NCBI RefSeq assembly: GCF_008710145.1
Contig: NZ_VYKL01000037.1
Coordinates: forward strand, 145,982 to 209,981
Direction of reading: 5' to 3'
DNA from: Niallia endozanthoxylica
GTDB taxonomy: Bacteria; Bacillota; Bacilli; Bacillales; Cytobacillaceae
DNA: 64,000 nucleotides
This document shows, in pieces, positions 25,732 to 33,260 of the stretch. Each line of letters opens with the position of its first letter. Within the stretch, counting starts at the first letter, position 1. The notes below the pieces were generated by a model. It did not search any database and was not told the DNA's origin. It saw only the letters and a list, made by a program, of their open reading frames with translations. The position numbers and the translations under genes are program-made.

Positions 25732-26652
25732 ATGAAAATTAAATCGGCTTTATTCATGTTTTTAATTACCATTACCACAGTACTTGCTGGATGTGAGCCG
25801 CTGCTGGTTCTAGATCCTAAAGGGCCTCAAGCTGAAAGGCAAGCCAGGGATATCTTGTTATCCATTGGGATCATGTCGTTTATCGTTATCATTGTTTTCG
25901 CTATTTTGATTTATGTATTAATTAAGTATCGTGCTTCAAAGCAAAGTCCGGATTATGAACCTCCACACATTGAGGGGAATCCATGGGTGGAAGCAATTTG
26001 TGTAGGTATTCCAGTACTTATTGTTGCTTACTTCTCATTTGTATCTGTACAAAGTAACTACATTGTTGAAGCAACACCAAAGGGTTATGAAGATAAAGAA
26101 CCATTAGTTATTTATGCTTCATCATCCGATTGGAAATGGCATTTCAGTTATCCTGAAGAAGATATTGAAACAGTGAACTACTTGTATATTCCAACAGATC
26201 GTCCACTGGAGTTTAAGTTATATTCACACGGTTCTATTACAAGCTTCTGGATTCCGCAGCTTGGAGGACAAAAATATGCGATGTCCGATATGGTTACGAC
26301 TTTACACTTAGCAGCTGACGAAAAAGGTGAAATGTGGGGACGTAACGCAAACTTTAGTGGTAAAGGATTCGCAGAAAATATGTTTAACGTTACAGCAATG
26401 TCCCAAAAGGAATTTGATGAATGGGTAGACGAAGTAAAAGAAACTGCAGATCCTCTTACAGAAGAGAAATTTGATGAGTTATTAGAACCAGGGCACCTAG
26501 GTCAGATGACATTTACAGGTACTCATTTAGAGTTTTCTCCAGCTCCAGAACATGGTCATGGTTCATCTGAGAGTGATTCAGAAGAAACACATGAAGGACA
26601 CACAGAAGACATGAAAATGGATGAAGAAGATTCAGAGCATAGCGGTCATTAA
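25732..26652 (+). CDS. qoxA: Quinol oxidase subunit II, lipoprotein
   Basis: 306 residues from ATG 25732 behind AAAGGGG; upstream in-frame codons from 25687 lack a site. The lipoprotein signal ends in LAGC (Cys20). Two membrane helices (about 42-65 and 85-105) anchor a cupredoxin domain (SDWKWHFSYPEEDIETVNYL, HGSITSFWIPQLGGQKYAM). The CuA ligands of cytochrome c oxidases are absent (FSGKGFAENMF stands where a CxxxC would be), so this is a quinol oxidase. The tail is rich in His, Glu and Asp. First gene of the operon A-B-C-D. Confidence 0.95.
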   Translation: MKIKSALFMFLITITTVLAGCEPLLVLDPKGPQAERQARDILLSIGIMSFIVIIVFAILIYVLIKYRASKQSPDYEPPHIEGNPWVEAICVGIPVLIVAYFSFVSVQSNYIVEATPKGYEDKEPLVIYASSSDWKWHFSYPEEDIETVNYLYIPTDRPLEFKLYSHGSITSFWIPQLGGQKYAMSDMVTTLHLAADEKGEMWGRNANFSGKGFAENMFNVTAMSQKEFDEWVDEVKETADPLTEEKFDELLEPGHLGQMTFTGTHLEFSPAPEHGHGSSESDSEETHEGHTEDMKMDEEDSEHSGH

Positions 26653-26734
26653 TCTTTAAAGAGTATCTACGTGTAGGTCCTCACAAAAAATAGTTTTATT
26701 GAGTAGTATATTTCCCGAAAGGAGCCAAAAAAGG

Positions 26735-28681
26735 ATGGAATTTTTTGAACGTTTTGCCGTACCACATCCAAGTCCTGCGATTTATGCATCGATGGTTGCC
26801 ATTGGTCTGACAGTGATTGCAATTCTTGCAGGTTTAACCTATTTTAAAAAATGGGGATATTTATGGCGTGAATGGTTAACAACAGTTGACCATAAACGTA
26901 TCGGTATCATGTATTTATTATGTGCTTTAATCATGCTATTCCGTGGCGGCGTTGATGCAATCATGCTACGTGCACAACTTGCTGTACCTGATAATAAACT
27001 TCTAGATTCTCAACATTATAATGAAGTATTCACAACACACGGGGTAGTCATGATTATGTTTATGGCTATGCCATTCATTATTGGTTTCATGAACTACATT
27101 GTGCCATTACAAATTGGAGCTCGTGATGTTGCATTCCCTCGTTTAAACGCAGTTAGTTTCTGGCTGTTCTTTATGGGTGCAATGTTATTTAACATTTCCT
27201 TTGTAATCGGTGGATCGCCTGATGCAGGCTGGACATCATACTTCCCGCTGGCAAGTAATGATTTCAGTACATCTGTTGGTACGAACTATTATATGCTGTC
27301 ACTTCAAATATCCGGTCTCGGTACATTGATGACAGGTATTAACATGATTACGACAATCATGAAAATGAGAGCACCTGGCATGACATTAATGAAAATGCCA
27401 ATGTTCACATGGTCTACTTTAGTAGCTAACTTGATTATTATTACAGTATTCCCAGTTTTAACAGTAGCACTTGCAATGGGAACAATGGATCGATTATTTG
27501 GAACAAACTTCTTTACAACTACAAACGGCGGTATGGATATGATGTGGGCAAACCTTTTCTGGGTTTGGGGACATCCGGAAGTATATATCTTAATCCTTCC
27601 AGCGTTTGGTCTATACAGTGAAATTATTTCTACATTCTCAAGCAGAAACTTATACGGTTATAAATCAATGGTAGCTTCTATGGTTATCATCTCAGCTCTT
27701 TCATGTCTTGTTTGGGCCCACCATTTCTTTACAATGGGTCAAGGTGCATTGGCTAACAGCTTCTTCTCTATTACGACAATGGCGATTGCTGTGCCAACAG
27801 GGGTTAAGATTTTTAACTGGTTGTTCACCATGTGGAAAGGGAAGATACGCTTTACCGTACCGATGCTTTATTCAGTAGGTTTTATCCCGCTGTTTACAAT
27901 CGGTGGGGTTACAGGGGTTATGCTTGCGATGTCAGCGGCTGACTATCAATACCATAACACAATGTTCTTAGTAGCTCACTTCCATAACACAATTATTCCA
28001 GGTGTTGTATTCGCAATGCTTGCTGGTTTAACGTATTATTGGCCAAAAATGTTCGGCTTTATGTTAAATGAAAGAATCGGAAAATGGACTTTCTGGCTGT
28101 TATCAATCGGCTTTGTTGTAGCATTCTTCCCAATGTATATTTCTGGTTTAGATGGTCAAGCGCGTCGTATGTACACGTACTCTGAAGCAGCTGGCTTTAG
28201 TACTCTAAATATGATCTCATTCATTGGTGCAGGAATCATGGCTGTTGCTTTCGCATTAATTGTTTACAACGTATATTATAGTGTTCGTTATGCTCCAAGA
28301 AATATCAGTGCAGATCCTTGGGATGCGCGTACGTTAGAATGGGCTACGCATACTCCAGTACCAGAATACAACTTTGCAATTGAACCGCAAATTAAAACAA
28401 GTGAACCGCTTTGGGATGCTAAAAAACGTAAACATGTTTTATTCCCGGGCAAATTGGATAAAATCCATATGCCTAATAACAGCGGCGTACCATTTATTTT
28501 AGCTTCAATTTTCTTTGTATGGGGATTTTCATTTGTATTCGCGATTTGGCCGCTTGTCATTATTTCAACAATTGGAATCTTCGCTTGTCTGGCACATCGC
28601 TCGTTTGAAAAGGACCATGGACGTTATATCTCTTTAGAGGAAGTTACTGAAACAGAAGAAAAATTAGGGGGTGCTAAATAA
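26735..28681 (+). CDS. qoxB: Quinol oxidase subunit I (heme-copper oxidase)
   Basis: 648 residues from ATG 26735, ten bases after GGAG; a TTG further upstream (26699) is rejected. Heme and CuB ligands are visible: FTTHGVVMIM, WGHPEVYILILPAFG with the His-Tyr cross-link pair, AHHFFTMG, and VAHFHNTIIPG. The last motif is HFHN as in E. coli CyoB, not the HFHY of B. subtilis QoxB. It reduces oxygen to water and pumps protons using menaquinol. It overlaps subunit III by one base. Confidence 0.95.
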   Translation: MEFFERFAVPHPSPAIYASMVAIGLTVIAILAGLTYFKKWGYLWREWLTTVDHKRIGIMYLLCALIMLFRGGVDAIMLRAQLAVPDNKLLDSQHYNEVFTTHGVVMIMFMAMPFIIGFMNYIVPLQIGARDVAFPRLNAVSFWLFFMGAMLFNISFVIGGSPDAGWTSYFPLASNDFSTSVGTNYYMLSLQISGLGTLMTGINMITTIMKMRAPGMTLMKMPMFTWSTLVANLIIITVFPVLTVALAMGTMDRLFGTNFFTTTNGGMDMMWANLFWVWGHPEVYILILPAFGLYSEIISTFSSRNLYGYKSMVASMVIISALSCLVWAHHFFTMGQGALANSFFSITTMAIAVPTGVKIFNWLFTMWKGKIRFTVPMLYSVGFIPLFTIGGVTGVMLAMSAADYQYHNTMFLVAHFHNTIIPGVVFAMLAGLTYYWPKMFGFMLNERIGKWTFWLLSIGFVVAFFPMYISGLDGQARRMYTYSEAAGFSTLNMISFIGAGIMAVAFALIVYNVYYSVRYAPRNISADPWDARTLEWATHTPVPEYNFAIEPQIKTSEPLWDAKKRKHVLFPGKLDKIHMPNNSGVPFILASIFFVWGFSFVFAIWPLVIISTIGIFACLAHRSFEKDHGRYISLEEVTETEEKLGGAK

Positions 28682-29277
28682 TGAAAGCTGGTCATGCACA
28701 GCCTCTTGAATACAGTACACACCAAAATGATTTAAATATTTATGGTTTCTGGATTTTCCTTGGCGCTGAAATTATGCTTTTTGCAACACTCTTTACAACG
28801 TATTTTGTTTATGAGGGTCGGACAGGTTCCGGCCCAACTGGGGCAGAGATTTTCGAAATTACTCCAGTCCTTATTGAAACGATTCTGCTTTTAACAAGTA
28901 GTTTTCTTATTGGGCTTGGAGTACACGCGATGCGTCTTGGCAGAACAAAAGCGATGATGGCATTCTTCGCGCTTACGCTTGTTCTTGGTTTAGCTTTCTT
29001 AGGTGTTGAGATTTATGAATTTGCTCATTATGTACATGTTGGAGCAGGTCTTCAAATTAGTGCCTTCACAGCTATTCTAATGACAACATTAGGAACTCAT
29101 GGATTGCACGTTACGTTCGGTTTATTCTGGGGAACAGCAATTCTGATTCAATTGAAAAAACGCGGATTGACTCCGGAAACTGCGAATAAGTCATTTATTT
29201 TCTCGCTTTACTGGCATTTCTTAGATGTTGTCTGGATTTTTATCTTCAGCTTCATCTACTTGAAAGGAATGATGTAA
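28681..29277 (+). CDS. qoxC: Quinol oxidase subunit III
   Basis: 198 residues with five predicted membrane helices. Family sequences GFWIFLGAEIMLFATLFTTYFV near the N-terminus, GTHGLHVTFGLFWG and YWHFLDVVWIFIFSFIYL at the C-terminus are typical of heme-copper oxidase subunit III. The start ATG overlaps the stop of subunit I. Confidence 0.95.
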   Translation: MKAGHAQPLEYSTHQNDLNIYGFWIFLGAEIMLFATLFTTYFVYEGRTGSGPTGAEIFEITPVLIETILLLTSSFLIGLGVHAMRLGRTKAMMAFFALTLVLGLAFLGVEIYEFAHYVHVGAGLQISAFTAILMTTLGTHGLHVTFGLFWGTAILIQLKKRGLTPETANKSFIFSLYWHFLDVVWIFIFSFIYLKGMM

Positions 29278-29278
29278 T

Positions 29279-29560
29279 ATGAGCGAACTATTTCCACGAA
29301 AACAAATAATAGGCTTTGTCTTTTCGTTAATTCTTACAGCAGCAGCTCTTGTTGTGTATTTCATGGATCTATCTTTTGCGGCTGGAATGACTGTATTACT
29401 TGTTACAGCATTTGCTCAGGCATTGTTGCAGCTTGTCGTATTCATGCACGCTGGTGAAACAGAAGATAAATGGTCCATTTATGGTAATGTGTATTTCATG
29501 GTAGGAATTGCGTTAGTAACGATTCTAGGTACATTACTGCTTTTTGTTTGGGATATGTAA
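29279..29560 (+). CDS. qoxD: Quinol oxidase subunit IV
   Basis: 93 residues, three membrane helices, with VTAFAQALLQLVVFMHAGE in the second, as in CyoD/QoxD. It starts directly after subunit III and is followed by the operon terminator. It assists assembly of the CuB centre in related enzymes. Confidence 0.92.
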   Translation: MSELFPRKQIIGFVFSLILTAAALVVYFMDLSFAAGMTVLLVTAFAQALLQLVVFMHAGETEDKWSIYGNVYFMVGIALVTILGTLLLFVWDM

Positions 29561-29574
29561 TAGAAAAAAGGATA

Positions 29575-29606
29575 GAAAGAGGGTGCCGATATCGGCACTC
29601 TCTTTC
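29575..29606. terminator. Terminator of the quinol oxidase operon
   Basis: GAAAGAGGGTGCCGAT / ATCGGCACTCTCTTTC, a stem of 16 bp with one mismatch and almost no loop, followed by TTTTTC. It also lies after the converging small gene. Confidence 0.85.
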
Positions 29607-29620
29607 TTTTTCTTTAATGA

Positions 29621-29887
29621 TTATCTTTTTAAGTACACCACTTTATTCGGTTTAATTGGAGTAATTTCGATTCCCTTGAAGGTGTTTTCCACCATTTCCT
29701 CTGTCGCAATGAAAAACATTCCCATAAGAAAAATAAAAATTGCCCCAACAACTGTGCCAACTCCAATCCCAATTACGGAATTGAAGCCGCTTACAATACC
29801 GTATAAAAGAATCAACGTACCTAAAAGTAATGTAACACTGCCAGTGAATTTTGTTGCATTTAATATTTTCAAACGTGTATTCATCAT
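29621..29887 (-). CDS. Small two-helix membrane protein, family not recognised
   Basis: 88 residues, ATG 29887 with a perfect AAAGGAGGT site seven bases upstream, so it is very likely real. Hydrophobic segments at about 15-35 and 40-62 (VGTVVGAIFIFLMGMFFIA) are joined by a short Gly-rich turn. The tail (GIEITPIKPNKVVYLKR) is basic and probably cytoplasmic. No known family is evident to me. It converges on the oxidase operon and shares its terminator. Confidence 0.75.
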   Translation of the reverse strand: MMNTRLKILNATKFTGSVTLLLGTLILLYGIVSGFNSVIGIGVGTVVGAIFIFLMGMFFIATEEMVENTFKGIEITPIKPNKVVYLKR

Positions 29888-29975
29888 AACGACCTCCTTT
29901 GTATATTTATATTATTCAAAAAATTCACAAAATTGTCAAACTTTTTTTGGGAATTCTTCACCATTTTATATTAGG

Positions 29976-30034
29976 GTGTCAGGCACTGCAAAAAAACAAA
30001 AAGGTTCATAGTGTCCATAAGCGGTGCTTGACAC
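29976..30034. repeat. GTGTCAGGCAC-type dispersed hairpin, copy 1
   Basis: GTGTCAGGCACTGCA.. and ..GCGGTGCTTGACAC are imperfect inverted arms. This is the most degenerate of the clear copies (others at 33143, 53371 and a half-copy at 57891). Confidence 0.75.
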
Positions 30035-30113
30035 TGGGCTTTTGTCTTTTTTAAAAAAACTGGTTTAATAAAATTCCTTTTGTGACATCTTAAAAAGAAA
30101 AGGAAGTGCTTCT

Positions 30114-30893
30114 ATGAGAATAACATTCATGACTATTATGCTTCTTTTTTCAATATGTATAACTGAAATCCATGCGGAAACAAAAACAGCATTAAGAAAA
30201 GAACTGGCAATTGTCATTGATGATTTCGGCAACAATATGAAGGGGACGGAGGAGATGTTAGATCTTCCTGTCCCAATAACTGTTGCGGTTATGCCATTTT
30301 TATCGACTACTGCTCGTGATGCGAAATTAGCTCATAAAAAGGGACATGAGGTAATTGTTCATTTGCCAATGGAGCCTAAGAGCGGAAAAAAGAGCTGGCT
30401 GGGACCAGGAGCCATTACAACAGATATGAGTGATAAAGAGATAAGAAAACAGGTTGAAAAGGCGATTGAATCCGTCCCATATGCAGTGGGGATGAACCAT
30501 CATATGGGATCAAAAGTAACAGAAGACGAGCGGGTCATGAGAGTGGTATTAGAGGTTTGTAAGGAAAAGGGTCTTTATTATCTTGATAGCAAAACAAGCA
30601 GTAATAGTGTCGTTGGAAAAGTGGCTGAGGAATTATCCGTTCCTCATTTAGAAAATGATTTATTTTTTGATCATATTTATTCAGAACAATATATCAATAA
30701 ACAGGCTAACAAACTAATGCAACAATTAACTGAAGAGGAGCAATTAATTGCCATCGGTCATGTTGGAATTACCGGTGAAAGAGTGGTAAGTACATTGAAA
30801 ACATACATCCCTAAATACAAAGAATATGCTGATATTGTACCACTTTCTACACTCATACCTGAGCGGGATATGATTGATCAAAAACTGCCGTAG
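30114..30893 (+). CDS. Divergent polysaccharide deacetylase family protein
   Basis: 259 residues with a signal peptide (about 1-21, ending in HAE). LAIVIDDFGNN near residue 32, VMPFLSTTARDAKLAHKKGHEVIVHLPMEP, and MNHHMGSK match the divergent polysaccharide deacetylase family (Pfam Polysacc_deac_2). The protein is expected outside the membrane, acting on a cell-wall or envelope sugar; the substrate is not known. ATG 30114 follows AAAAGGAAG. It is a single gene. Confidence 0.88.
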   Translation: MRITFMTIMLLFSICITEIHAETKTALRKELAIVIDDFGNNMKGTEEMLDLPVPITVAVMPFLSTTARDAKLAHKKGHEVIVHLPMEPKSGKKSWLGPGAITTDMSDKEIRKQVEKAIESVPYAVGMNHHMGSKVTEDERVMRVVLEVCKEKGLYYLDSKTSSNSVVGKVAEELSVPHLENDLFFDHIYSEQYINKQANKLMQQLTEEEQLIAIGHVGITGERVVSTLKTYIPKYKEYADIVPLSTLIPERDMIDQKLP

Positions 30894-30966
30894 GATAAGA
30901 GTATGGCAGTGGGGAATAACTGCTTATCTATAAATGAGGCCATATTAACGAATCAGATTGATAACT

Positions 30967-31056
30967 CAGATTTTTGACTCATCCGTGAGAAATATCCATT
31001 TCTCACGCCTTTCAGCTTTAGATGAGTCAAAATCAACAATGCTTATAAACAAAGCT
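30967..31056. repeat. Dispersed CGTGAGAAATG element, uninterrupted copy
   Basis: Reverse orientation relative to the copies at 23205 and 59332. Outer arms GATTTTTGACTCATC and GATGAGTCAAAATC enclose an inner stem CGTGAGAAAT..ATTTCTCACG and CCTTTCAGCTTTA, so it can fold into a cruciform-like structure. It lies in the 30894-31286 gap, which otherwise holds a terminator and the dps control region. Confidence 0.8.
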
Positions 31057-31090
31057 ATAAATTAGACATGGAAAACAATGTTTGCAGCAA

Positions 31091-31128
31091 AAAGAGTCTA
31101 GTGATTAATGTCACTGACTCTTTCTTTA
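31091..31128 (+). terminator. Terminator hairpin upstream of dps
   Basis: AAAGAGTCTAGTGA (31091-31104) pairs with TCACTGACTCTTT (31111-31123) with one bulge, followed by CTTTATT. Probably the end of the deacetylase transcript. Confidence 0.65.
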
Positions 31129-31186
31129 TTTAGGAATAATATTGTACTGGAATGTCTTTCCTTATTAATCGATAGTGATTTCTATA

Positions 31187-31236
31187 TTATAATTATTATA
31201 ATTTAATATTGACTTTAAAATTAAACTTGTTATAAT
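31187..31236 (+). promoter_or_regulatory. PerR box and sigma-A promoter of dps
   Basis: TTATAATTATTATAA at 31187-31201 is a perfect 7-1-7 match to the Bacillus PerR box. It is followed by TTGACT (31209-31214), 16 bases and TATAAT (31231-31236). Peroxide-induced, metal-repressed expression of the following gene is expected. Confidence 0.88.
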
Positions 31237-31286
31237 AAGAATATAAAGAAAGAACAAATGAACGATACTTAAGGAGGAATTTTTTT

Positions 31287-31721
31287 ATGACTATCCAATC
31301 TAAATTAAATCAACAAATTGCTAACTGGAGTGTGCTTTATACAAAACTTCATCGTTTCCACTGGTATGTTAAAGGACCTTTATTCTTTACACTTCATGCA
31401 AAATTTGAAGAATTATATAATGAATCAGGACAAGTTGTGGACCAAGTTGCTGAACGTCTGTTAGCTATTGGCGGACAACCAATCGCAACAATGAAAGAAT
31501 TTCTTGAAATAGCAACAATAGAAGAAACAGCCGGGGAAATAAAAGCATCTGATATGGTTGCTGCACTTGTGAGAGACTATATTGAAATTAAAGCAGGCTT
31601 GGAGCAATTAGCGGCCAGCGCTGAAGAAGAAAATGACACAATCACAAATGATCTTGCTGTTGGCTTAATCGAGAGCATTGACACACATGTATGGATGCTT
31701 AATGCTTATTTAGGAGAATAA
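31287..31721 (+). CDS. dps: Dps-family mini-ferritin (MrgA-like)
   Basis: 144 residues, ATG 31287 after AAGGAGG. The inter-subunit ferroxidase ligands His25, His37, Asp52 and Glu56 keep the Dps spacing (12, 15 and 4 residues). HRFHWYVKG and the end THVWMLNAYLG are family typical. Dodecameric iron-storing, peroxide-consuming protein in the cytosol that can coat DNA. The PerR box upstream matches B. subtilis mrgA control. With the encapsulin system it gives this genome two separate iron stores under different regulators. Confidence 0.95.
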   Translation: MTIQSKLNQQIANWSVLYTKLHRFHWYVKGPLFFTLHAKFEELYNESGQVVDQVAERLLAIGGQPIATMKEFLEIATIEETAGEIKASDMVAALVRDYIEIKAGLEQLAASAEEENDTITNDLAVGLIESIDTHVWMLNAYLGE

Positions 31722-31745
31722 TAGAGGGAACAACTTGCCGTAACA

Positions 31746-31790
31746 AAAAAAGCACGGGAGACTTCATTTCTGAAAGCTCTCGTGCTTTTT
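31746..31790. terminator. Bidirectional terminator between dps and the RodA-like gene
   Basis: AAAAAGCACGGGAG and CTCTCGTGCTTTTT form a 13-bp stem with A and T runs on either side, between converging genes. Confidence 0.87.
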
Positions 31791-31821
31791 GCTGTTGTCT
31801 TTTATTTAAACAAACGTTTGA

Positions 31822-33039
31822 TTAACTGGACGTGCTTCTTTCCATTGTCTTCGTATCAGGTTCAGAATAATGATTGTTTGAAGAAAACATATAGTTCCGA
31901 TGGTGATAATGGATACTATAGATGAGCCCCATGGCAAACATATTCCCCATAAGCGAGCTCCCGCCATAACTAATAAAAGGCAGCGGTATTCCTGTAATCG
32001 GCAAGACTTGGATGGTCATTCCAATATTTTGGAATACGTGGAAGGTCAGCATACTAATAATTCCTACACAAATATAAGTATTATACGGATCAACCGTTTC
32101 TAGAGCTGTTTTCGTAAGGTGATAGATTAAGAGGAAAAATAGTCCAACGACAATACTTCCACCAAGAAATCCATATTCTTCTCCGATAACGCTGAAAATA
32201 AAGTCTGTATGACTTTCTGGAATATATACTTTTCTTTCACCAAAGCCCTTCCCGGTTAAAAGTCCAGAACCAATGGCTTTTAATGAATTGGAAAGGTGGT
32301 ATCCTGCCGCATTGTTATTTGGGTCAATCCATGCATAGATACGGTCAAATTGATAGGACTTTACATTTAAATATTTTTCTAATATTTCTGGTGCCCAGAT
32401 GACAAAGTATAGTATGGTACAAGCAATGGCAGCGCCTGTTCCATAAAGGGATCCAATAATCTTCCAGGAGATACCGGAAATAAAAATCATACCTGTCATA
32501 ATGGCCAGCATAACGAGGGAGGTTCCTAAATCAGGCTGTAACATAACAAGTCCAATTGGCAGACCGGTTACAAGTCCGATTTTTATTAATAATAAATAAT
32601 CAGTTTTCATCGTTTTATTAATGTTTTTTTCATGATGCTTACAAATGGTTCTGCTTAAGCCCATGATAAGAAATACCTTCATAAATTCGGAAGGTTGAAG
32701 GGAGCCGACCGGGGTGATAAACCAACTTTGAGCTCCATTAATTTTTGGCGTGAATTCACTAACAGGTGCAACGGCTAAAAATAGTAATAATAATATTCCG
32801 AATCCATAGATAACCCAGGTAAGTCTATTTAACTGATCACTATCAAAGTACATGACAACTGCAATAATAGCCGCACCGACTCCATACCAAAAGATTTGCT
32901 GCATCAGGAAGTTTGATCCTGAATATTGATTTGAAGCTTGACCGCTGTATATTGCAACGCAGCTGACAAGAAAGAGCATCAATAATAATAGTGTTAATGT
33001 CCAATCGAATCTCTCTGCCACTTTATTCTTACGTTCCAT
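31822..33039 (-). CDS. rodA: FtsW/RodA/SpoVE-family glycosyltransferase (probably RodA)
   Basis: 405 residues from ATG 33039 (AAGG seven bases upstream; GTG two codons earlier overlaps it). About ten membrane helices. INGAQSWFITPVGSLQPSEFMKVFLI, LQPDLGTSLVML, GKGFGERKVYIPESHTDFIFSVIGEEYGF and the final LPFISYGGSSLMGNM are SEDS-family landmarks. These enzymes polymerise peptidoglycan. In B. subtilis rodA lies near qoxABCD, as here, which favours RodA over FtsW or SpoVE, though paralogues cannot be excluded. Confidence 0.88.
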   Translation of the reverse strand: MERKNKVAERFDWTLTLLLLMLFLVSCVAIYSGQASNQYSGSNFLMQQIFWYGVGAAIIAVVMYFDSDQLNRLTWVIYGFGILLLLFLAVAPVSEFTPKINGAQSWFITPVGSLQPSEFMKVFLIMGLSRTICKHHEKNINKTMKTDYLLLIKIGLVTGLPIGLVMLQPDLGTSLVMLAIMTGMIFISGISWKIIGSLYGTGAAIACTILYFVIWAPEILEKYLNVKSYQFDRIYAWIDPNNNAAGYHLSNSLKAIGSGLLTGKGFGERKVYIPESHTDFIFSVIGEEYGFLGGSIVVGLFFLLIYHLTKTALETVDPYNTYICVGIISMLTFHVFQNIGMTIQVLPITGIPLPFISYGGSSLMGNMFAMGLIYSIHYHHRNYMFSSNNHYSEPDTKTMERSTSS

Positions 33040-33142
33040 TCTCACACCTTATTTCATCTGTGTTTACCACCTAATCGTAGCAAACAATTATAACTACAAC
33101 AATATAATTATACAAATAATTTTGACGTTTTGTTTTTAGAAA

Positions 33143-33201
33143 GTGTCAGGCACCAGAAAAAGACAAATGGGCTTCATTTGTCTTTTTCTGGTGCCTGACA
33201 C
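33143..33201. repeat. GTGTCAGGCACC dispersed hairpin, copy 2 (perfect)
   Basis: Two perfect 27-base arms (33143-33169 and 33175-33201) around GGCTT. The arms contain A and T runs and can end transcription of mgtE. It is the cleanest copy in the window. Confidence 0.88.
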
Positions 33202-33220
33202 CGTCTATATTATGTCTTAT

Positions 33221-33256
33221 ACTTATCGCCGATAGGCAGGCGCCTTCCGCTTTTCG
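33221..33256. repeat. Fragment of the AAAGCGGAAG repeat family
   Basis: Reverse complement reads CGAAAAGCGGAAGGCGCC, matching the first bases of the element beside the tRNAs at 63784. Only this end is present. Confidence 0.5.
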
Positions 33257-33260
33257 TTAT

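Noticed and set aside
26141..26460. Subunit II as a cytochrome c oxidase with a CuA centre
   Set aside because: The two Cys and other CuA ligands are absent, so it is a quinol oxidase.
29544..30011. Plus-strand 155-codon frame overlapping the small membrane protein gene
   Set aside because: It runs through the oxidase terminator and a repeat and lacks a ribosome site; the opposite-strand gene has a perfect site.
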